This document shows positions 27,201 through 39,461 of a stretch of 64,000 nucleotides of DNA, piece by piece. This DNA comes from Micromonospora sp. CCTCC AA 2012012 (GTDB lineage Bacteria; Actinomycetota; Actinomycetes; Mycobacteriales; Micromonosporaceae): NCBI RefSeq assembly GCF_040499845.1, contig NZ_CP159342.1:2046001-2110000 (forward strand). The letters are read 5' to 3'. Both the position numbers and the translations under genes were made by a program. The notes below the pieces were generated by a model, which was not told the DNA's origin, made no database searches, and worked only from the letters and a program-made list of their open reading frames with translations. The stretch's first letter is position 1. Every line of letters begins with the position of its first letter.

Positions 27201-30200
27201 TGTGCGGTGGACCGCTCGAACAGGTCGGTGGCGTAGTCGAGCGAGCCGGTGATGCCGTCCGACCCCTGGGTGAGCGTGAGGGTCAGGTCGAACTTGGCGA
27301 CCGGCACCTCGACGGGCTCGGGCGCGCACTCCAGGCCGGGCAGGTCGAGGTCGCGGCCGGCGCTGTCGGTCAGCACCAGCATCACCTGGAACAGCGGATG
27401 CCAGGACGACGACCGGGTCGGGTTGACGGCCTCGACGACCCGTTCGAACGGCACGTCCTGGTGGGCGTACGCGGCGAGGTCGGTCTCCCGGACCCGGCCG
27501 AGCAGGTCCCGGAAGGTCGGATCGCCCGAGGTGTCGGTACGCAGCACCACGGTGTTGACGAAGAACCCGACCAGATCGGTCAACGCCTCGTCGGGCCGTC
27601 CGGCCACGGGGCTGCCGATGGGCACGTCGGTGCCGGCGCCCAGCCGGGTGAGCACCGCCGCCAACGCCGCGTGCAGCACCATGAACGGCGTGACCCGGGC
27701 CGCGCGGGCGAGGGCGGCGATGCGGTGGCAGGTGTCGGCGGTGAACCGTACCGGCACCGATCCCCCGGCCACGCCGGCGACCGGTGGCCGGGCCCGGTCG
27801 GTGGGGACCACCGGCGCGTCGGGCAGGCCGTCGAGTGCGGCGGTCCAGTACCGCAGCTGGCTGGCGGTCACGCTCTCCGGCTCGTCGGCCGCGCCGAGCA
27901 GCAGGTCCTGCCAGGCGGCGTAGTCCGCGTACTGCACCGGCAGCGGCGGCCAGTCGGGGGCGGCACCCGCGCGGCGGGCGGCGTAGGCGGTGGCGAGGTC
28001 GCGGGTCAGCGGCCCGACCGACGAACCGTCGCACGCCACGTGGTGCAGCAGCAGCAACAGCACCGTCTCGGTGCCCACCTCGAAGACGGTCACCCGGATC
28101 GGCAGCTCGGCGGCCAGGTCGAACGGGTGGGTGCGGGCGCGGCCCAGGGCGGCGGGAAGCTCGCCGGGCGGGCAGGTGACGACCTCGACCACGGGCGACA
28201 CCCCGGTCAGCGTGCGGGGCTGCGGCTGCCCGTGCACCGACGGGAGGACGGTCCGCAGCACCTCGTGCCGGTCCACCAGGTCGGCGAGCGCGTGGACGAG
28301 CGCGGCCCGGTCGAGCCGGCCGCGCAGCCGGTACGCCAGCGGCACGTTGTAGGCCTCCGGGCGGTCGATCTCGCGGAGGAACCACATCCGCCGCTGCGCG
28401 TGGGAGATCGGGACGACGGCCGGGTCGGTACGGCGCCGCAGCGCCGGCCGGCGTGCCGCCGCCGTGTCGAGCATCCGGGCCAGGCCGGCCACGGTCGGCG
28501 TCCGGAACACCGTGCGGATGTCCACCTCGGCGGCGAACGTGGCCCGTACCCGGGCGATGAGGCGGGCGGCGAGCAGCGAGTGTCCGCCCAGGGCGAAGAA
28601 GTCGTCGTGCCGGCCCACCTCCGGCAGGCCGAGGATGTCGGCGAAGAGTCCGCACAGGATCGCCTCACGGGCGTCGGCCGGTGGCTGGACGGCACTCGTG
28701 CCGGGGTCGGCGGCGGGTGCGGGCAGCGCGGCCCGGTCCAGCTTGCCGTTGGGCGTGACCGGCAGGGCGTCGAGCAGCACGACCGCGCTGGGCACGAGAT
28801 GTGCCGGCAGGAGGTCCCGGGTGTGGTCGCGCAGGGCCGCCGGGGTGGGTGCCGGGCCGGGTCGGGTGACGACGTACGCGGTCAGCCGCGGATCCCCGGG
28901 CCGGTCCTGGCGGACCACCACGGCGGCCTGCGCGACGGCCGGATGCCGGGTCAGGGCGGCCTGCACCTCGCCCGGCTCCACCCGGAAGCCGCGGATCTTC
29001 ACCTGGTCGTCGGCGCGCCCGACGAACTCCAGGACCCCGTCGGCGCGCCAGCGCACCAGGTCGCCGGTGCGGTACATCCGCTCGCCCGGAGCGCCGAACG
29101 GGTGGGCGACGAAGCGGGTCGCGGTGGTGCCGGGCTGGTTCACGTACCCGTCGGCGAGCCCCACACCGGCCATGTACAGCTCGCCGACGACGCCGACCGG
29201 CACCAGGGCGAGCCGGTCGTCGAGCACGTGGACCCGCTTGCCGGCGATCGGACCGCCGACCGGGATCGAGGCGCGGTCGGCGTCGTCCCGGGCCACCCGG
29301 TGGCACACCGTGAAGATCGTGTTCTCGGCCGGTGAGTAGCCGTTGACCAGACGCAGGTCGGGGTGCCGGTCCAGCAGCCGGGCGACGTGCTCGACGGAGG
29401 CCGCCTCGCCCCCGGTCATCACCTGGCGGACCCGGTCGAACACGGTCGGGTACTCGTCGATGAGGAAGTTGAGCAGGCTGGCGGAGACGTGCAGGGTGGT
29501 CACCGCGTGCTCCGGCACCAGTCGGGCGATCACCTCGGGTCGGGGTGCGCCGCCGGGTTGCAGGACGCAGGTGCCACCCGTCAGGAGTGGCCCGAACAGC
29601 TCCAGCGCGAAGGCGTCCCAGGACACCGGGGCGCACTGCAACCACACCTCGGTCGGCCCGAAGTCGACGTAGGACTGGTGCAGCAGGGTGCCGAGCACGG
29701 CCCGGTGCGAGGTCAGGATCCCCTTGGGGCGTCCGGTCGAGCCGGAGGTGAACATGACGCAGGCGGGGTCGTCGGGGCCCACCGGCACGCCGGGCCAGGT
29801 CTCGCACCCGTCGTCGTCCGGGTCGGCGGGCGGTACGCACCGCACACCGTCCAGGTCGGCACCGTCGTGGGTGACCACCAGCGGCGCGCCGGTCTCCGCG
29901 AGCACCGCGCGGCGACGCCGCGCCGGGAAGTCCGGGTCGAGCATGGTGTACGCCGCGCCGGTCCGGAGCACGGCCAGCACCGCGACGACCAGGTCCGGTC
30001 CCCGGTCGAGCTGGACGCCGACCACGGTGCCCCGGCGGGCACCCGCGGCGGCCAGCCGTCGGGCCAACCGGCCGGCTCGGGCGTCGAGGTCGCCGTAGCT
30101 GACCCGGTGACCGTCGAAGATCAGGGCGGTCGCGTCCGGGTCGGCGACGGCGACGGCGGTCACCGTCTCGTGGAGGGTGCCGGACGGCGCCGGTGCGGTG

Positions 30201-33200
30201 GTGTCGTTCCAGGTGTGCAGCAGCCGGTCCCGTTCGGCGGTGTCCAGCAGGCCGACGGCACCGATCCGGGTGTCCGGTGCGACGGCGACCTGGTCGAGCA
30301 GCCGCACCAGACGGGCCGCGAAGGCCGCCACGGTGGACGGGTCGAACAGCGCGCCGGGGAACTCCACCACGCCGGTGAGGCCGGCGGCGGATCCGTCGGT
30401 GGACCGGCACTCCCGCAGCTCGACGTTCAGGTCGAACTTGGCCGTGCCGGTGCGGACCGGCTCCAGCCGGGCCGGCGCCGCACCGAGGTGCACCTCGCCG
30501 TCGGCGGTGTTCTGCAGCACCAGCATGATCTGGAACAGCGGGTGCCACGCGGTGGAGCGGGGTGGGTTGACCGCCTCGACCACCCGGTCGAACGGCACGT
30601 CCTGGTGGTCGAACGCGGCGAGGTCGGTGGCGCGGACCCGGCCCAGCAGCTCCCGGAACGTCGGGTCGCCCGTCGTGTCGGTGCGCAGCACCAGGGTGTT
30701 GACGAAGAACCCGACGAGGTCGTCGAGCGCCGCGTCGGTACGCCCGGCGACCGCCGTGCCGATCGGGACGTCGGTGCCCGCGCCGAGGCGGGTGAGCAGG
30801 GCCGCCAGGGCCGCCTGGAGGACCATGAACAGCGTGACGTTGCCGGCCCGGGCGAGGTCGGCGAGGTGGGCGTGGGTCTGCGGGGAGATCCGCAGCGCGA
30901 CGGTGTCGCCCGCCGTGGCGCCGTCGGCCGGCCGGGGGTGGTCGGTGGGCAGCACGGGCGATCCGGGCAGCCCCGCCAGCGCGGTGCTCCAGAACCGCAG
31001 CTGTGCGTGGAGCAGGCTGTCCTGGTCCGTCTCGTCGCCGAGCAGGGCGTGCTGCCAGCGGGCGTAGTCGGTGTAGCGGGCGGGCAGCGGCGCCCACTCC
31101 GGCACGGTTGCGGCGTGCCGCGCCGCGTAGGCGGTGGCGAGGTCGCGTACCAGGGGTGCCATCGACCAGCCGTCGGACGCGATGTGGTGCAGGACCAGCA
31201 CCAGCACCGAGTCGCCGTCGTCGAGTTCGATCAGGGTGGCGCGCAGCGGGGTCTCGTCGGCGAGGACGAACCGGTGGCGGGCCACCCGGGCCACGACCTG
31301 CGCGGCTTCCGCCGCCGGGGCGGCGACGACGTCCAGCACCGGCCGGACGTCCTGCGGGGCCGGCACCACCGGGTACGGTTCGCCGTCCACCGCCGGGAAG
31401 AGGGTGCGCAGCGGTTCGTGGCGGGCCATCACGTCGCCGAGCGCCGCGCGCAGCGCGTCCGGGTCGAGCCGGCCGCCGACCCGGACCGCCTGCGGCGCGT
31501 TGTAGGTGCGGCCGTCGTCGTCGGTCTGGTCGAGGAACCACACCCGGCGCTGCGCGTGCGACAGCACCGGCGGCGCGTCCGGCGGCCCGGCGCTGACCGC
31601 CGGCCGCGCGGCGGCGGCCCCGTCGAGCCGGACGGCCAGGTCGGCCACGGTCGGCGCGGCGAAGAGCGCGGCGAGGGGCACCTCCACCCCCACCGTGGCG
31701 CGGATGCGGCTGACCAGCCGGGTTGCCAGCAACGAGTGTCCGCCGAGGGCGAAGAAGTCGTCGTCGACGGTCACCGCGGGCAGCCCCAGCACCTCGGCCA
31801 CCAGGCCGCAGAGGATCTCCTCGCGCGGGGTGCGGGGCGCCCGACCCGCCGACGCGGCGGCGAAGTCCGGGGTGGGCAGCGCGGCCCGGTCCAGTTTGCC
31901 GTTGGCCGTGCGGGGCAGCTCGGTCAGCAGGACCACGGCGGAGGGAACGAGGTGACCGGGCAGCAGCTCCGCCGCGTGGGACCGTACCTCGGCGGCGGTC
32001 ACCGACCGGGCGACCACGTAGGCGACCAGTCGGTTGCCGTGCGCGGCGTCGGCGAGCGCCACCACGGCCGCCTGGCTGATCGCCGGATGGGCGGTCAGGG
32101 CCGCCACCACCTCCGCCGGTTCCACCCGGAAGCCGCGGATCTTGACCTGGTCGTCGACCCGGCCCAGGAATTCGAGGACCCCGTCGGCCCGGCGCCGGGC
32201 CAGGTCGCCGGTGCGGTACATCCGCGCCCCGGCCGGACCGGACGGGTCAGCGACGAACCGTGCGGCGGTCTGTCCGGGCTGGTCCAGGTAGCCCACGGCG
32301 AGACCGACACCGGCCACGTACAGCTCGCCGGCCACGCCGGGCGGGACCTGGCGCAGGTCGCCGTCGAGGACGTACGCCCGCTTGTTCGCCACCGGAAGGC
32401 CGATCGGTACGGTCGCGCCGGTGACCTCGGTGACGTCGTCGAGCGGGTGCCAGGTGGTGAACCCGAGACTCTCGGCGGGTCCGTAACCGTTGACCACCAC
32501 CAGCCCGGGCCACCGGGCCAGCGCGGTGGCGACGTGCCCCGGTGAGGCCGGCTCCCCGCCGGTGAAGACCCGCCGCACCCCGTCGAACGACCGTGGATAC
32601 TCGTCGATGAGGTGGTTGAAGAGGCTGGCGGAGGTCTGCAGCATGGTGACCCCGTGCGTGGCCACCAGTTCGGTGATCCGTTCGGGGTCCGGCCGGCCGT
32701 CGGGGTGCAGCACACAGACGCCACCGAACAGCAGCGCCCCGAACAGTTCCAACGCGAACGCGTCCCAGGACACCGGGGCGCACTGGAGGAACACCTCTGC
32801 CGGGCCGAAGTCGGCGTACCGCTGGCCCGCGTAGGTGCCGACCAACGCCCGGTGGGCCGCGACGACCCCCTTGGGTGCTCCGGTGGAGCCCGAGGTGAAC
32901 ATGACGCAGGCCGGGTCGTCGGGTCCGACGGCGACGACCGGCGGCGTGGCGGGGCCGTCCTGCGCGGGCACGTCGTCGAGGTGCAGCAGTCGGGTGGTGG
33001 CGGGCAGGCGGCCGGCGGCCGGCAGCCGGGTGACCACGAGCGGCGTCAGCGCGGCGACCGCGGCGATCCGGGCGGCGGGGAACGCCGGGTCGAGCAGGGT
33101 GTACGCCCCACCGGCCTTGAGCACCGCGAGCAGCGCCACCACGAGGTCGACACCGCGTGCGAGGTACACGCCGACGACGACGCCCGGCCGTACCCCGGCC

Positions 33201-36200
33201 TGGACCAGTCGGTGCGCGAGCCGGTTCGCGCGGGCTTCCAGCTCCCCGTAGGTCAGCCTCGCGTCCCCGGTGACCAGGGCGGTGGCGTGCGGGGTCCGCG
33301 CCGCCTGCGCGGTGATCAGGTCGTGCAGGCACCGGGCGGGGTACGGGGCGTCGGTGTCGTTGACGTCGGTCAGGACCGCCCGCTCGGCGGAGGAGAGCAG
33401 GTCCAGGTCGCCGATCGGCCGCTCCGGGTCGGCGGTGAGCACCGCCGCCAGCCGCTCGGCCAGCGCGGCGACGGTGGCGTGGTCGAACCGGTCGGTGGCG
33501 TACTCCAGCACACCGGTGATGCCGGCCGGCCCGCCGTCGGCGGTGTGCTGCTCGGCCACGTCGAGCATCAGGTCGAACTTGGTCGCCGCGGGCCGGATCT
33601 CCGTCACCGTGGCGTCCACGCCCGGCACGGTCTCCGTCCCGGTCGCGTTCTGCAGCACCAACAGCACCTGGAACAGCGGGTGACGGGCCGGGTGACGGTG
33701 CGGGTTCACCGCTTCGACGACCTGGTCGAACGGGACGTCCTGGTGGGCGAAGGCGGCCAGGTCGGTGTCCCGGACCCGGTCGAGCAGCCGACGCAGGGAC
33801 GGGTCGCCCGACGTGTCGGTGCGCAGCACGAGGGTGTTGACGAAGAAGCCCACCAGGTCGTCGAGGGCGACGTCGGAGCGGCCGGCCACGACCGTGCCGA
33901 CCGGCACGTCGGTGCCGGCGCCGAGCCGGGTGAGCGTCGCGGCGAGCCCCGCGTGCAGCACCATGAACACCGTGGCGCGGGCGGCCTGGGCGACCTCGAC
34001 GAGCCGGGCGTGCAGGTCCGCGGGCAGCCGGAAGGGCACCGTGCCGGCCGCGTGGGTCGGCTCGGCGGGACGCGGCCGGTCCGCGGGCAGCGGGATCTCG
34101 GCGGGGACGCCGTCGAGACGGTCGCGCCAGTACGCGAGCTGCCGCTCCGCGAGCCCACCGTCGAGCACGTCCCGCTGCCAGAGCGTGTAGTCGGCGTAGG
34201 CGACCGGAAGGAGATCCCAGTCCGGGGCGTGCCCGGCGAGCCGGGCCCGATAGGCCAGGCCGAGATCGCGCAGCAGCGGACGCATGGACCAGCCGTCGCC
34301 GGCGATGTGGTGCAGCACCAGCACGACCAGCGTCTCGTGCGGTGCCTGCAGCACGGTGACCCGCAGCGGGGACTCACTGGCCAGGTCGAACGCCTCGGCC
34401 GCCTCGGCCCGGACGGTCGCGTCGGGGTCGGGGCCGGCCGGCGCGGTCCGCAGCCGGGGGGACACCGACGCGACGTCCGCCACGCGTTGGCGGGGGCGCC
34501 CGTCGACGGCGGGGAAGACGGTACGCAGCACCTCGTGCCGTTGCGCCAGGTCCCGGACCGCCGCGTCGAGCGCGACGACGTCGAGCGGGTCCGCCACCCG
34601 CACCACGCGGACGAGGTTGTACTTCTCCGGCGCCCGCTCGAACTGGTCGAGGAACCACAGTCGCTGCTGGGCCGCCGAGGGCTCCAGCTCGGCGGGCCGA
34701 GGACGGGGGCGCAGTGGCGGGCGGGCCGCCGGTGCCGCCGCGACCACCTCGGCGAGCGTCTCCGGTGTCGCCGCCGCGAACAGGGCCCGGATGTCGATCT
34801 CCGCCGTCAGCTCGGCGCGGACCCTGCTGATCAGCCGGGACGCCAGGAGGGAGTGGCCGCCCAGGTCGAAGAAGTCGTCGTCGACGCCGACCACGGGCAG
34901 GTCCAGCACGTCGGCGAAGATGGCGCAGAGCGCCGCCTCCGTCGGTGTCCGTGCCGCGCGACCGCGCACCTGCACCGCCGGCGCGGGCAGGGCGGCGCGG
35001 TCGAGCTTTCCGTTGGCGGTGATCGGCAGGGCGTCGAGGATCACCACCGCCGCCGGTACCAAATGTTCGGGCAGCCGGGTCCCCGCGTCGGCCCGCAGCT
35101 GCGCCGCGCTGGCCTCGGCGTCGGCTGCGAGAACCACGTACGCCGTGAGCCGCCGGTCGCCGGGGCGGTCCTCCCGGACGACGACCTCCGCCTGGCGCAC
35201 CGCCGGGTGCTGCGTCAACGCCGCCCGCACCTCGCCGGGCTCCACCCGGAATCCACGGATCTTGACCTGCTCGTCGGCCCGGCCGAGGAAGTCCAGCACC
35301 CCGTCCGCGCGCCAGCGGACGAGGTCACCGGTGCGGTACATCCGCTCCCCGGGCGCGTCGAAGGGGTTCGCCACGAACCGCTGCGCCGTCGTCCCGGGCT
35401 GGTGGATGTACCCGTCGGCGAGCCCGACGCCGGCCATGTACAGCTCGCCGACGGTCCCGACGGGCACCGGGTCGAGGTTGTCGTCGAGCACGTACACCCG
35501 TTTGTTGCGCAGGGGGCCGCCCACCGGGATCGCCCGCGCGGTGTCGGCCGGGGCGATCCGGTGGCAGGTGGTGAAGATGGTCGACTCGGCGGGTGAGTAG
35601 CCGTTGACGAGGTTCAGGTCGGGGTGGCGGTGCAGCAGTCGGGCCACGTGCGCGACCGAGGCCGGCTCACCTCCGGTCAACACGTTCGCCACCCGGTCGA
35701 AGACCGCGGGGTGCTCGTCGACCATGTGGTTGAGCAGGCTGGCCGACAGGTGCAGCACGGTCACCCCGTGCCGCTCGACGAGGTCGGCGATGGTCAGCGG
35801 CTCGGGCCGGCCGCCGGGGTGCAGCACGCAGGTGCCGCCGTGCAGCAGCGCACCGAACAGCTCCAGGGCGAAGGCGTCCCAGGACACCGGCGCGCACTGC
35901 AACCACACCTGCGCCGGGCCGAACGCCACGAAGGACTGGCCGAGCAGGGTGCCCACGACGGCCCGGTGCGGGGTGGCGATGCCTTTGGGCCGGCCGGAGG
36001 AGCCGGAGGTGAACATGACGCAGGCGAGATCCCCGGCGGTGACGGGGACGCCGTCGGCGTCCGGCGCGGCGGGCGACCCGGTGGTGGTCCCGGCGTCGAT
36101 GCGGATCGTCTCGACGGGCGCGTCGGGCAGCCGGTCGGCCGCGTCGCGGTCGGTGACGACGAGCCGGCAGCGGGCCTCGGCGAGCACGGCGCGCAGCCGG

Positions 36201-36652
36201 GCCGGCGGGAACGCCGGGTCCAGCAGGGTGTACGCGGCTCCCGCCTTGAGCACGGCGAGCACCGCGACGACCAGCTCGGGTCCGCGTTCGAGGCAGATGC
36301 CGACGACCTGACCGCGCCCGGCGACCCGTCGACGTACGCGCGCGGCGAGCAGGTCGGCCCGCTCGTCCAGCTCCCGGTAGCTGAGCCGGTCGGTCCCGGA
36401 CACCACGGCGGTCGCCGTCGGCGTGCGCGCGGCCTGCTCCGCGATCAGGTCGTGCAGGCACGCGTCGGCCGGGAACACGGCGGCGGTGTCGTTCCAGCCG
36501 GCGTCGGGCCACCTCGGCGGGGGTGCCTGGACGTGACCGGGCACCCCCGCCGGTCGGCGCGGGTCGAGGCGGACACCGTCCGTTCCCCGTGGGCCTGTTC
36601 CCGTGCCGGCCGGTGCCCCGACGTCGCCGAGCCGCTGCTGTGACTGAGTCAC
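18197..36652 (-). CDS. Six-module nonribosomal peptide synthetase with terminal thioesterase
   Basis: A 6151-residue single-chain NRPS laid out as A-T, five C-A-T modules, then TE. Approximate positions: A-domain substrate cores ([14 protein letters not shown]) at residues 254, 1296, 2345, 3390, 4443 and 5501; carrier motifs (GGHSLL) at 598, 1638, 2689, 3731, 4785 and 5840; condensation HHxxxDG motifs intact at 785, 1825, 2872, 3916 and 4973; TE serine in GWSFGG near 5967. Every A domain keeps the catalytic lysine in GKLDR. There is no epimerase, methyltransferase, cyclisation or starter C domain, so a hexapeptide is expected. Pocket codes read by eye (235-331) are DALSLGGIF, DALSFGGGF, DALSMGGIF, DGLSIAGGL, DALSMGGIF and DALSVAGGL. 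Modules 1,3,5 and 2,4,6 form two alternating types. I cannot assign the amino acids; Asp235 implies ordinary alpha-amino acids. Confidence 0.95.
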   Translation of the reverse strand: MTQSQQRLGDVGAPAGTGTGPRGTDGVRLDPRRPAGVPGHVQAPPPRWPDAGWNDTAAVFPADACLHDLIAEQAARTPTATAVVSGTDRLSYRELDERADLLAARVRRRVAGRGQVVGICLERGPELVVAVLAVLKAGAAYTLLDPAFPPARLRAVLAEARCRLVVTDRDAADRLPDAPVETIRIDAGTTTGSPAAPDADGVPVTAGDLACVMFTSGSSGRPKGIATPHRAVVGTLLGQSFVAFGPAQVWLQCAPVSWDAFALELFGALLHGGTCVLHPGGRPEPLTIADLVERHGVTVLHLSASLLNHMVDEHPAVFDRVANVLTGGEPASVAHVARLLHRHPDLNLVNGYSPAESTIFTTCHRIAPADTARAIPVGGPLRNKRVYVLDDNLDPVPVGTVGELYMAGVGLADGYIHQPGTTAQRFVANPFDAPGERMYRTGDLVRWRADGVLDFLGRADEQVKIRGFRVEPGEVRAALTQHPAVRQAEVVVREDRPGDRRLTAYVVLAADAEASAAQLRADAGTRLPEHLVPAAVVILDALPITANGKLDRAALPAPAVQVRGRAARTPTEAALCAIFADVLDLPVVGVDDDFFDLGGHSLLASRLISRVRAELTAEIDIRALFAAATPETLAEVVAAAPAARPPLRPRPRPAELEPSAAQQRLWFLDQFERAPEKYNLVRVVRVADPLDVVALDAAVRDLAQRHEVLRTVFPAVDGRPRQRVADVASVSPRLRTAPAGPDPDATVRAEAAEAFDLASESPLRVTVLQAPHETLVVLVLHHIAGDGWSMRPLLRDLGLAYRARLAGHAPDWDLLPVAYADYTLWQRDVLDGGLAERQLAYWRDRLDGVPAEIPLPADRPRPAEPTHAAGTVPFRLPADLHARLVEVAQAARATVFMVLHAGLAATLTRLGAGTDVPVGTVVAGRSDVALDDLVGFFVNTLVLRTDTSGDPSLRRLLDRVRDTDLAAFAHQDVPFDQVVEAVNPHRHPARHPLFQVLLVLQNATGTETVPGVDATVTEIRPAATKFDLMLDVAEQHTADGGPAGITGVLEYATDRFDHATVAALAERLAAVLTADPERPIGDLDLLSSAERAVLTDVNDTDAPYPARCLHDLITAQAARTPHATALVTGDARLTYGELEARANRLAHRLVQAGVRPGVVVGVYLARGVDLVVALLAVLKAGGAYTLLDPAFPAARIAAVAALTPLVVTRLPAAGRLPATTRLLHLDDVPAQDGPATPPVVAVGPDDPACVMFTSGSTGAPKGVVAAHRALVGTYAGQRYADFGPAEVFLQCAPVSWDAFALELFGALLFGGVCVLHPDGRPDPERITELVATHGVTMLQTSASLFNHLIDEYPRSFDGVRRVFTGGEPASPGHVATALARWPGLVVVNGYGPAESLGFTTWHPLDDVTEVTGATVPIGLPVANKRAYVLDGDLRQVPPGVAGELYVAGVGLAVGYLDQPGQTAARFVADPSGPAGARMYRTGDLARRRADGVLEFLGRVDDQVKIRGFRVEPAEVVAALTAHPAISQAAVVALADAAHGNRLVAYVVARSVTAAEVRSHAAELLPGHLVPSAVVLLTELPRTANGKLDRAALPTPDFAAASAGRAPRTPREEILCGLVAEVLGLPAVTVDDDFFALGGHSLLATRLVSRIRATVGVEVPLAALFAAPTVADLAVRLDGAAAARPAVSAGPPDAPPVLSHAQRRVWFLDQTDDDGRTYNAPQAVRVGGRLDPDALRAALGDVMARHEPLRTLFPAVDGEPYPVVPAPQDVRPVLDVVAAPAAEAAQVVARVARHRFVLADETPLRATLIELDDGDSVLVLVLHHIASDGWSMAPLVRDLATAYAARHAATVPEWAPLPARYTDYARWQHALLGDETDQDSLLHAQLRFWSTALAGLPGSPVLPTDHPRPADGATAGDTVALRISPQTHAHLADLARAGNVTLFMVLQAALAALLTRLGAGTDVPIGTAVAGRTDAALDDLVGFFVNTLVLRTDTTGDPTFRELLGRVRATDLAAFDHQDVPFDRVVEAVNPPRSTAWHPLFQIMLVLQNTADGEVHLGAAPARLEPVRTGTAKFDLNVELRECRSTDGSAAGLTGVVEFPGALFDPSTVAAFAARLVRLLDQVAVAPDTRIGAVGLLDTAERDRLLHTWNDTTAPAPSGTLHETVTAVAVADPDATALIFDGHRVSYGDLDARAGRLARRLAAAGARRGTVVGVQLDRGPDLVVAVLAVLRTGAAYTMLDPDFPARRRRAVLAETGAPLVVTHDGADLDGVRCVPPADPDDDGCETWPGVPVGPDDPACVMFTSGSTGRPKGILTSHRAVLGTLLHQSYVDFGPTEVWLQCAPVSWDAFALELFGPLLTGGTCVLQPGGAPRPEVIARLVPEHAVTTLHVSASLLNFLIDEYPTVFDRVRQVMTGGEAASVEHVARLLDRHPDLRLVNGYSPAENTIFTVCHRVARDDADRASIPVGGPIAGKRVHVLDDRLALVPVGVVGELYMAGVGLADGYVNQPGTTATRFVAHPFGAPGERMYRTGDLVRWRADGVLEFVGRADDQVKIRGFRVEPGEVQAALTRHPAVAQAAVVVRQDRPGDPRLTAYVVTRPGPAPTPAALRDHTRDLLPAHLVPSAVVLLDALPVTPNGKLDRAALPAPAADPGTSAVQPPADAREAILCGLFADILGLPEVGRHDDFFALGGHSLLAARLIARVRATFAAEVDIRTVFRTPTVAGLARMLDTAAARRPALRRRTDPAVVPISHAQRRMWFLREIDRPEAYNVPLAYRLRGRLDRAALVHALADLVDRHEVLRTVLPSVHGQPQPRTLTGVSPVVEVVTCPPGELPAALGRARTHPFDLAAELPIRVTVFEVGTETVLLLLLHHVACDGSSVGPLTRDLATAYAARRAGAAPDWPPLPVQYADYAAWQDLLLGAADEPESVTASQLRYWTAALDGLPDAPVVPTDRARPPVAGVAGGSVPVRFTADTCHRIAALARAARVTPFMVLHAALAAVLTRLGAGTDVPIGSPVAGRPDEALTDLVGFFVNTVVLRTDTSGDPTFRDLLGRVRETDLAAYAHQDVPFERVVEAVNPTRSSSWHPLFQVMLVLTDSAGRDLDLPGLECAPEPVEVPVAKFDLTLTLTQGSDGITGSLDYATDLFERSTAQTTADALTRLVSAVLADPDRPIGAVELLDPAERRLVLTDWNATEADAPLDRTLVELFERQVAARPDATALLSEGRALSYAALDAAANRIGHALVRLGVGPHVIVGVHLDRGPDLVAALLGVLKAGGAYTLLDTAFPAGRLRDVVADTGIPLVVSAADGDLLAGLPTTVVRPDTLSGPAAPVGARAVPTDPACVMFTSGSTGGPKGIVAPHRALAGTFLGQSYVDFDADQVFLQCAPVSWDGFALELFGALLTGATCVLHPGQRPEPDTIAALTAAHDVTMLQMSASLFNLLLDEYPTAFEGLRWAITAGESASVAHVTKAVRQFPHLSVVNGYGPAESMGLTTAHRAAAAPAGTTSVPIGAPVANKKVYVLDVALQPVPPGVTGEVYVAGVGLANGYVNRAASTAERFVANPYGRPGERMYRTGDLARWRPDGVLDFVGRADDQVKIRGFRVEPGEVEAVLHRHPAVAQAAVVVREDRPGDRRLVGYVVPVRGTDPLPGLRRHLEERLPAHLMPAALVALPALPLTPNGKLDRRALPVPEVGPDATGRGPRNPREEILCGLFGDVLGLTGVGIDDDFFALGGHSLLATRLISRVRSVLGAELPIRAVFQWPTVCGLADRLTRAERPPVRSRPRPERVPLSFAQQRLWFLDRLDGPSATYNAPLAVRLRGPVDLPALAAAVTDVVTRHEVLRTVFVVHDGEPSQVVLPPAEVDLTMVDCTTEGLDTALARAVATPHDLGRTDRTPVRATVFTVGPDDTVLLLMLHHIVSDGWSLGPLLRDLSVAYRARRAGAEPDWAPLAVQYVDYTLWQRELLGAEDDPQSLLSRQLAYWTEALAGLPEELTLPTDRPRPARPSHRGDVVTLHLDGELYRALTGLARDAGVTLFMVLQAGLAALLTRLGAGTDVPIGSPVAGRTDQALDDLVGFFVNTLVLRTDTSGEPSFRDLLARVRETDLAAYTHQDVPFERLVEALNPARSTARHPLFQVNLAVQNNSAATAEFPGVRAQVLPVGADVAKFDLALAFVEQLPDDGPGGLAGYLEYATDLFDRATAEAIGRRLVRLLSALSADPDLPIGAVDLFDPGERTRLLHEWNDTAGVVPDACLHELFEAHAAERPAATALVCGDRTVSYAGLNADADRIAHGLDRAGIGVGDVVGVHLPRGPELVAAVLGVLKAGAGYTMLDPDFPPERLAAVVAQAGVALVVTDQVGFAGHPATRQIADLLVDPAVAGTGSGDRPGRRARPGDVACVMFTSGSTGRPKGIASPHRAVVGTLHGQDFVRFGPGEVVLQCSPVSWDAFALELFGALLFGGTCVLHPGGKPEPAVIAELIARRHVSTVHLSASLLNFLLDEYPGVLTGVDQVMTGGERASVPHLAALLAAYPGVRVVNGYSPAESMIFTTCHTVEPADVARGTVPVGRPIRNKRVYVLDEALRPVPVGVAGELYMSGVGLADGYVRQAALTAERFVANPYDAPGERMYRTGDVVRWRADGVLDFLGRADDQVKIRGFRVEPREVEATVGSYPGVARTAVVVHEVGPGDKRLVAYVVARADTAVSVTDLRRHVAERLPEHLVPQAFVLVDAFPLTPTGKLDRRALPVPEFTGTGTGRPPRTPREEILCGLFAEVLTLPGVGVDDDFFALGGHSLLAARLISRVRTALGAELAIRTLFQHPTVAGLADRLDDEQQLRPPVARRPRPDRLPLSSAQRRLWFVDQLEGPAATYNAPFALRLTGPVDPATLAAALTDVVARHEALRTVFQATDGLPWQRILPPDEVRLTVPLRACAEADLGRTLERAARVPFDLATEAPIRAELFALDVDEHVLLLTLHHIACDGWSTGPLLGDLAVAYAARHAGESPQWSPLPVQYADYTLWQWDLLGAEDDPDSLLTHQSQYWTSALADLPDELDLPTDRPRPAQPRAGGGVVDLRLDAELHGRLAAVARAHQVTLFMVLQAALAALLTRLGAGTDIPLGTPVAGRTDSALDDLVGFFVNTLVLRTDTSGDPTFDTLLRRVRDVDLTAFAHQDVPFETVVDLVRPPRTPARHPLYQVSLVVQNNARGELTIPGLTVRTEPVGTGVAKFDLTFAFGENRDDDGAPAGIDGAVEYARDLFDHASVEAIGQRLVRLLTAVAADPGVRIGAVDVLTAQERHRLLVEWNDTARDVPLDRCLHDLVAAQAARTPDATALIHEGRKIRYAELDREANRLAHHLIPLGLGRGTLAGIHLERGPDLVVSLLAVLKTGAGYTLLDPDFPTERLRGALADTTAPVIITRSALRDRLDAGDVSYVRVDTDAAVIAARPAHAPAVPADPGDTACVMFTSGSSGRPKGVAAPHRALVGTFLGQSYVDFGADQVFLQCAPMSWDAFALELFGALLFGGTCVLQPGSRPEPHAIADLVAAHGVTMLQMSASLFNFMTDESPTVFAGLRWAVTAGEAASPAHVSRAMRQWPTLRVANGYGPAESMGLTTAYEVPREDGPAGRTVPIGAPVANKTAHLLDATLQPVPPGVVGELYLSGAGLANGYVAQPGLTAERFVANPFADDGARMYRTGDLARRTTDGQLEFVGRADDQVKIRGFRVERAEVEQALLRHPALTRAAVEVREDRPGDRRLVAYVVGAAEPGDIRDHLARQLPEHMVPSAVVVLDGLPMTANGKLDRAALPAPEYHTTGRPPRTDVERLLCGLFAEVLGLPEVTVDDDFFALGGHSLLGAMLARRISRDLGGQVSVRSLFEAPTVARLAEQLDTWADPLATMLPLRVDGGTPPLFCVHPAAGFGWVYSGLRGHLPDRPLYALQSPALADPHRHTDDLDALVSYHLAEIRAVQPSGPYHLLGWSFGGALAHGIAARLRAAGEEVALLALLDAYPFDVDPDAAPLRPDDPAAVAAVLDSLGRPVPDGPLTLDALTELDLDSLGATAASVLRVFVAHVNLTRSVASPPFDGDLLLFTAAGSTAARRWPSHGARHVEVHPVPFSHGLMTSPAALAHIGPVLAAHLTTMPNAGRATGSTPGPATPKGEAR

Positions 36653-36664
36653 CGTCGACCATCC

Positions 36665-36904
36665 CTACTTGTCGGTGGCGCGTCCGGTCAGGACGGCCTG
36701 GCTCGCGCCGGTGGCGAGGCTCGCCGGGCGCAGGTCGGTCCAGCAGCGTTCGATGTGGTCCAGGCAGGCCTGCCGGCTGTCCTCGCCGAAGGTCACCCGC
36801 CACCCCGCCGGTACGGCGATCCGGGCGGGCCAGAGCGAGTGCTGGTTGTCGGCGTTGACCAGGACCAGGTACACGCCGTCCTCGTCCTCGAACGGGTTGG
36901 TCAC
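36665..36904 (-). CDS. MbtH-like NRPS accessory protein
   Basis: A 79-residue protein matching the MbtH family almost end to end: [15 protein letters not shown], then [22 protein letters not shown] and WTDLRP, including the conserved tryptophans. MbtH proteins bind A domains and are needed for their solubility or activity. The GTG start (36904-36902) overlaps the stop of the MFS gene, and the NRPS starts 12 bp after its stop, so supply is tied to NRPS translation. A C-terminal tail of about 15 residues goes beyond the family core. Confidence 0.95.
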   Translation of the reverse strand: MTNPFEDEDGVYLVLVNADNQHSLWPARIAVPAGWRVTFGEDSRQACLDHIERCWTDLRPASLATGASQAVLTGRATDK

Positions 36905-38181
36905 GACACGTCCTCCTTCGGTGCGGTGGTGGGCAGGTCCCGGACGGACCTGATGGGGCCGATGAGCCGGACGAGCTTGCCGAGGATCACGGCGACGGTG
37001 ATCACCCAGAGCGCCTGCCGTACGCCGAGCTCGGCGCCGAGCCATCCGCCGAGGACCGCACCGACGGGGATGATTCCGAACTGGATAAAGCGCGAACTGG
37101 TGTAGACCCGGCCGAGCAGGTGTGCCGGGCAGTACGACTGCCGGAACCCGGTGACCACGACGTTGCCGACGACCATGCCGATCGACGGCACGAGGATCCC
37201 GAGGACGAACAGGACCAGGCCCGGCCCGTCCTGGGTCAGCGGGACGAGCAGGCAGAAGGGTGCGGTACCGATCGAGAAGAGCAGCAGGGTACGGGCGGTC
37301 CCGAGCCGCCCGGCCACGCGCCGGGCGATGATCGCGCCGAGGAGTCCGCCGACGAAGTCCGCCGCGAGCAGGAACCCGACGGCACCGGGCGCGGCGCCGA
37401 CGGTACGGATCAGGAAGAGCACCGTGAGCGCGTACATCGCGTTGAGGGTGAAGTTGTCCACGGCGGCGCTGATGGCCAGGATCCGCAGGTACCGGTCCCG
37501 TCCCACGTAGCGCAGCCCCGCGCCGATCTCCTGCCGGGTGCTGGTGCGTTCCGCGGCCGGAGCGGGCAGCACCTCCGCGACCCGCATCCGCAGCAGGCAC
37601 ACCGCCGACACGACGAAGGTGACCGCGTCGACCAGCAGCCCGGTCACCGCGCCGGCGGCCTGGGTGATCAGACCGCCCAGCGGCGGCCCGGCCAGGTTGG
37701 CCACCTGGTCGGTGCCCTGGAGTTTGGCGTTCGCCTCGGCCAGGTCGGTCTTGTCCACCACCGCCGGCAGGAACGCCTGGTAGGCGGTGCTGAAGAACAT
37801 CGACGCGGTGCCGGCGGCGAAGGACACCACGATCAGCTGTCCGACGCTCAGCAGGCCGAGCCAGGCCGCCAGCGGCACGCTGAGCAGCACGGCGATCGAG
37901 ACGGCGTTGGCGGACAGCATGGTCCGTCGGCGCGGGTAGCGGTCGATCCAGGCCCCGGCGGGCAGGCCCATCAGCAGCCAGGGCAGCCACGCCATCGCGT
38001 TGATCACGCCCATGGTGACCGGGCTGGCGTCCAGGGTCACGACCGCCACCAGGGGGAACGCCACGCCGGTCACCGCGCTGCCGGCCTTGCTGGTCGCCTC
38101 CCCCAGCCAGAGCAGCCGGAAGTTCCGGTGGCGCAGCAGACCGTCCGGTGCCCGTACCGGTGGTGTATCGGTGAGGTTCAT
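36901..38181 (-). CDS. MFS transporter, probable peptide exporter
   Basis: A 426-residue polytopic protein with about twelve hydrophobic segments, of the MFS_3/EntS-like type. It has the cytoplasmic loop motif [15 protein letters not shown] after helix 2, and GPPLGG and [11 protein letters not shown] later. The ATG (38181-38179) overlaps the stop of the upstream GltB-like gene (ATGA). MFS proteins of this type inside NRPS clusters usually export the product and give self-resistance, which is the likely role here. Confidence 0.9.
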   Translation of the reverse strand: MNLTDTPPVRAPDGLLRHRNFRLLWLGEATSKAGSAVTGVAFPLVAVVTLDASPVTMGVINAMAWLPWLLMGLPAGAWIDRYPRRRTMLSANAVSIAVLLSVPLAAWLGLLSVGQLIVVSFAAGTASMFFSTAYQAFLPAVVDKTDLAEANAKLQGTDQVANLAGPPLGGLITQAAGAVTGLLVDAVTFVVSAVCLLRMRVAEVLPAPAAERTSTRQEIGAGLRYVGRDRYLRILAISAAVDNFTLNAMYALTVLFLIRTVGAAPGAVGFLLAADFVGGLLGAIIARRVAGRLGTARTLLLFSIGTAPFCLLVPLTQDGPGLVLFVLGILVPSIGMVVGNVVVTGFRQSYCPAHLLGRVYTSSRFIQFGIIPVGAVLGGWLGAELGVRQALWVITVAVILGKLVRLIGPIRSVRDLPTTAPKEDVS

Positions 38182-39461
38182 GCCAGCTCCACTTCCCGCT
38201 GCGACCATTCCGGATGCCAGATGTCCTGCTCGGCGAGGCCGGCCACCGCGTACCGGCCCAGCGCGCTGATCAGGAGCCGCAGTTCCAGCGCCAGGCATTC
38301 GACGAGTCGGATCAGTCCCGCCTCCGGGTCGGTGTCGGCGGCCAGGATCGCGGCGCGCCCGAGACCGATCGCGTTCGCGCCGAGGGCGAGCGCCTTGGTG
38401 GCTCGCGCGCCCTCCCACATCCGGCCGCTGACCAGCAGGGGCCCGGTGGCCGGCGTCCGGCCGATCCGGCGCAGGCACTCCACCAGCGGCAGGCCGACGT
38501 GGTCGAGGAACACCGACGGCGCCCAGCCGGTGCCGCCCTCGGCGCCGTCGACGGTCACCGCGTCGGCGCCGGCGGCCCAGGCGACCTCGGTGGCCTCGGC
38601 GATGTCGCGACCGGGTGGCAGCTTCACCCAGACCCGGGCCCGGGGGTAGTTGTTGCGCATCAGGTGGATCTGGTGCGCCAGGATCTCCTGGGTGAACGTG
38701 CCGGGCGCGCTGGAGCGCAGCACACTGGCGCAGTCGGCGCCGAACACCGGATCGATCAGGTACTGGTCGCCGAGGCGGCCGGCGGTCCGCTCCGACACCA
38801 GGGTCATGCCGCCGAGTCCGGGCTTGGCGCCCTGACCGACCTTCAACTCGAACCCCAGCCGTCCGCTGTCCAGCAGCGGCTGTGCGGACGGGTCGCTGTA
38901 CACGAGGTTCCACACCTCGGCGTCGGCGTCCTCGGTGCTCTGCTGCACGACCACTCCGCCGAGCCCGTCCGGGACGGTGGCGCAGTACTCGCGCAGTCGG
39001 CCCAGCAGCGCGCTCTCGCCGGCCGGTCCGAGCCGCCCGTACCCGTTGACCGGCACGACGTTCTCGCCGATCACCATCGGCAGGCCGAGGGTGCCCGCCT
39101 GCCGGGCCACCGCCCGACCGAGGTCCGCGCCGGCCACCTGGGTCGACCCGAAGGCGGAGACGTAGACCGGCAGCGGGGCGGCGAACCCCCCGACGCTGGT
39201 GTGCAGCTCGACGTCGCGGTACGTCGGTTCACTGGCCAGGTCGATCAGTTTCTCCAGCCGCAGCGGCATGAAGACCGGCGGTACCAGGCGCAGCGCGTCG
39301 AGCCCGTCGGCGGGCGTCCCGTCGCCGGCGCCGAGCAGGGTGTGGCCGTAGCTCGCCGGGGGTGGGAACACCGCCTGGGTGCCGGTGCGGGCCCGGTGCC
39401 TGACCGCCTCCTCGGGGAATGTGTCGGCCCGCAGGGCGGCCGGTGTGCCGCTCGTGCTCAC
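38178..39461 (-). CDS. GltB-like FMN-binding (glutamate synthase domain) protein
   Basis: A 427-residue protein resembling only the FMN domain of glutamate synthase. Segments: [15 protein letters not shown] (about residues 204-218), [25 protein letters not shown] (about 303-314), then [10 protein letters not shown]. In true glutamate synthases the next stretch carries cysteines (CHxNxCP) for a 3Fe-4S cluster. Here the same place reads [18 protein letters not shown] and lacks them. There is also no glutaminase domain. It is therefore a stand-alone flavoprotein that may act on an imine or amino acid derived from the neighbouring pathway. GTG 39461-39459 overlaps the previous stop. The reaction is unknown. 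Confidence 0.8.
   Translation of the reverse strand: MSTSGTPAALRADTFPEEAVRHRARTGTQAVFPPPASYGHTLLGAGDGTPADGLDALRLVPPVFMPLRLEKLIDLASEPTYRDVELHTSVGGFAAPLPVYVSAFGSTQVAGADLGRAVARQAGTLGLPMVIGENVVPVNGYGRLGPAGESALLGRLREYCATVPDGLGGVVVQQSTEDADAEVWNLVYSDPSAQPLLDSGRLGFELKVGQGAKPGLGGMTLVSERTAGRLGDQYLIDPVFGADCASVLRSSAPGTFTQEILAHQIHLMRNNYPRARVWVKLPPGRDIAEATEVAWAAGADAVTVDGAEGGTGWAPSVFLDHVGLPLVECLRRIGRTPATGPLLVSGRMWEGARATKALALGANAIGLGRAAILAADTDPEAGLIRLVECLALELRLLISALGRYAVAGLAEQDIWHPEWSQREVELA

Noticed and set aside
18197..36652. A depsipeptide (valinomycin- or enniatin-like) explanation for the alternating modules
   Set aside because: Hydroxy-acid modules of that kind carry ketoreductase domains inside the A domain or lack Asp235. 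Here every A domain has Asp235 and no ketoreductase is present.
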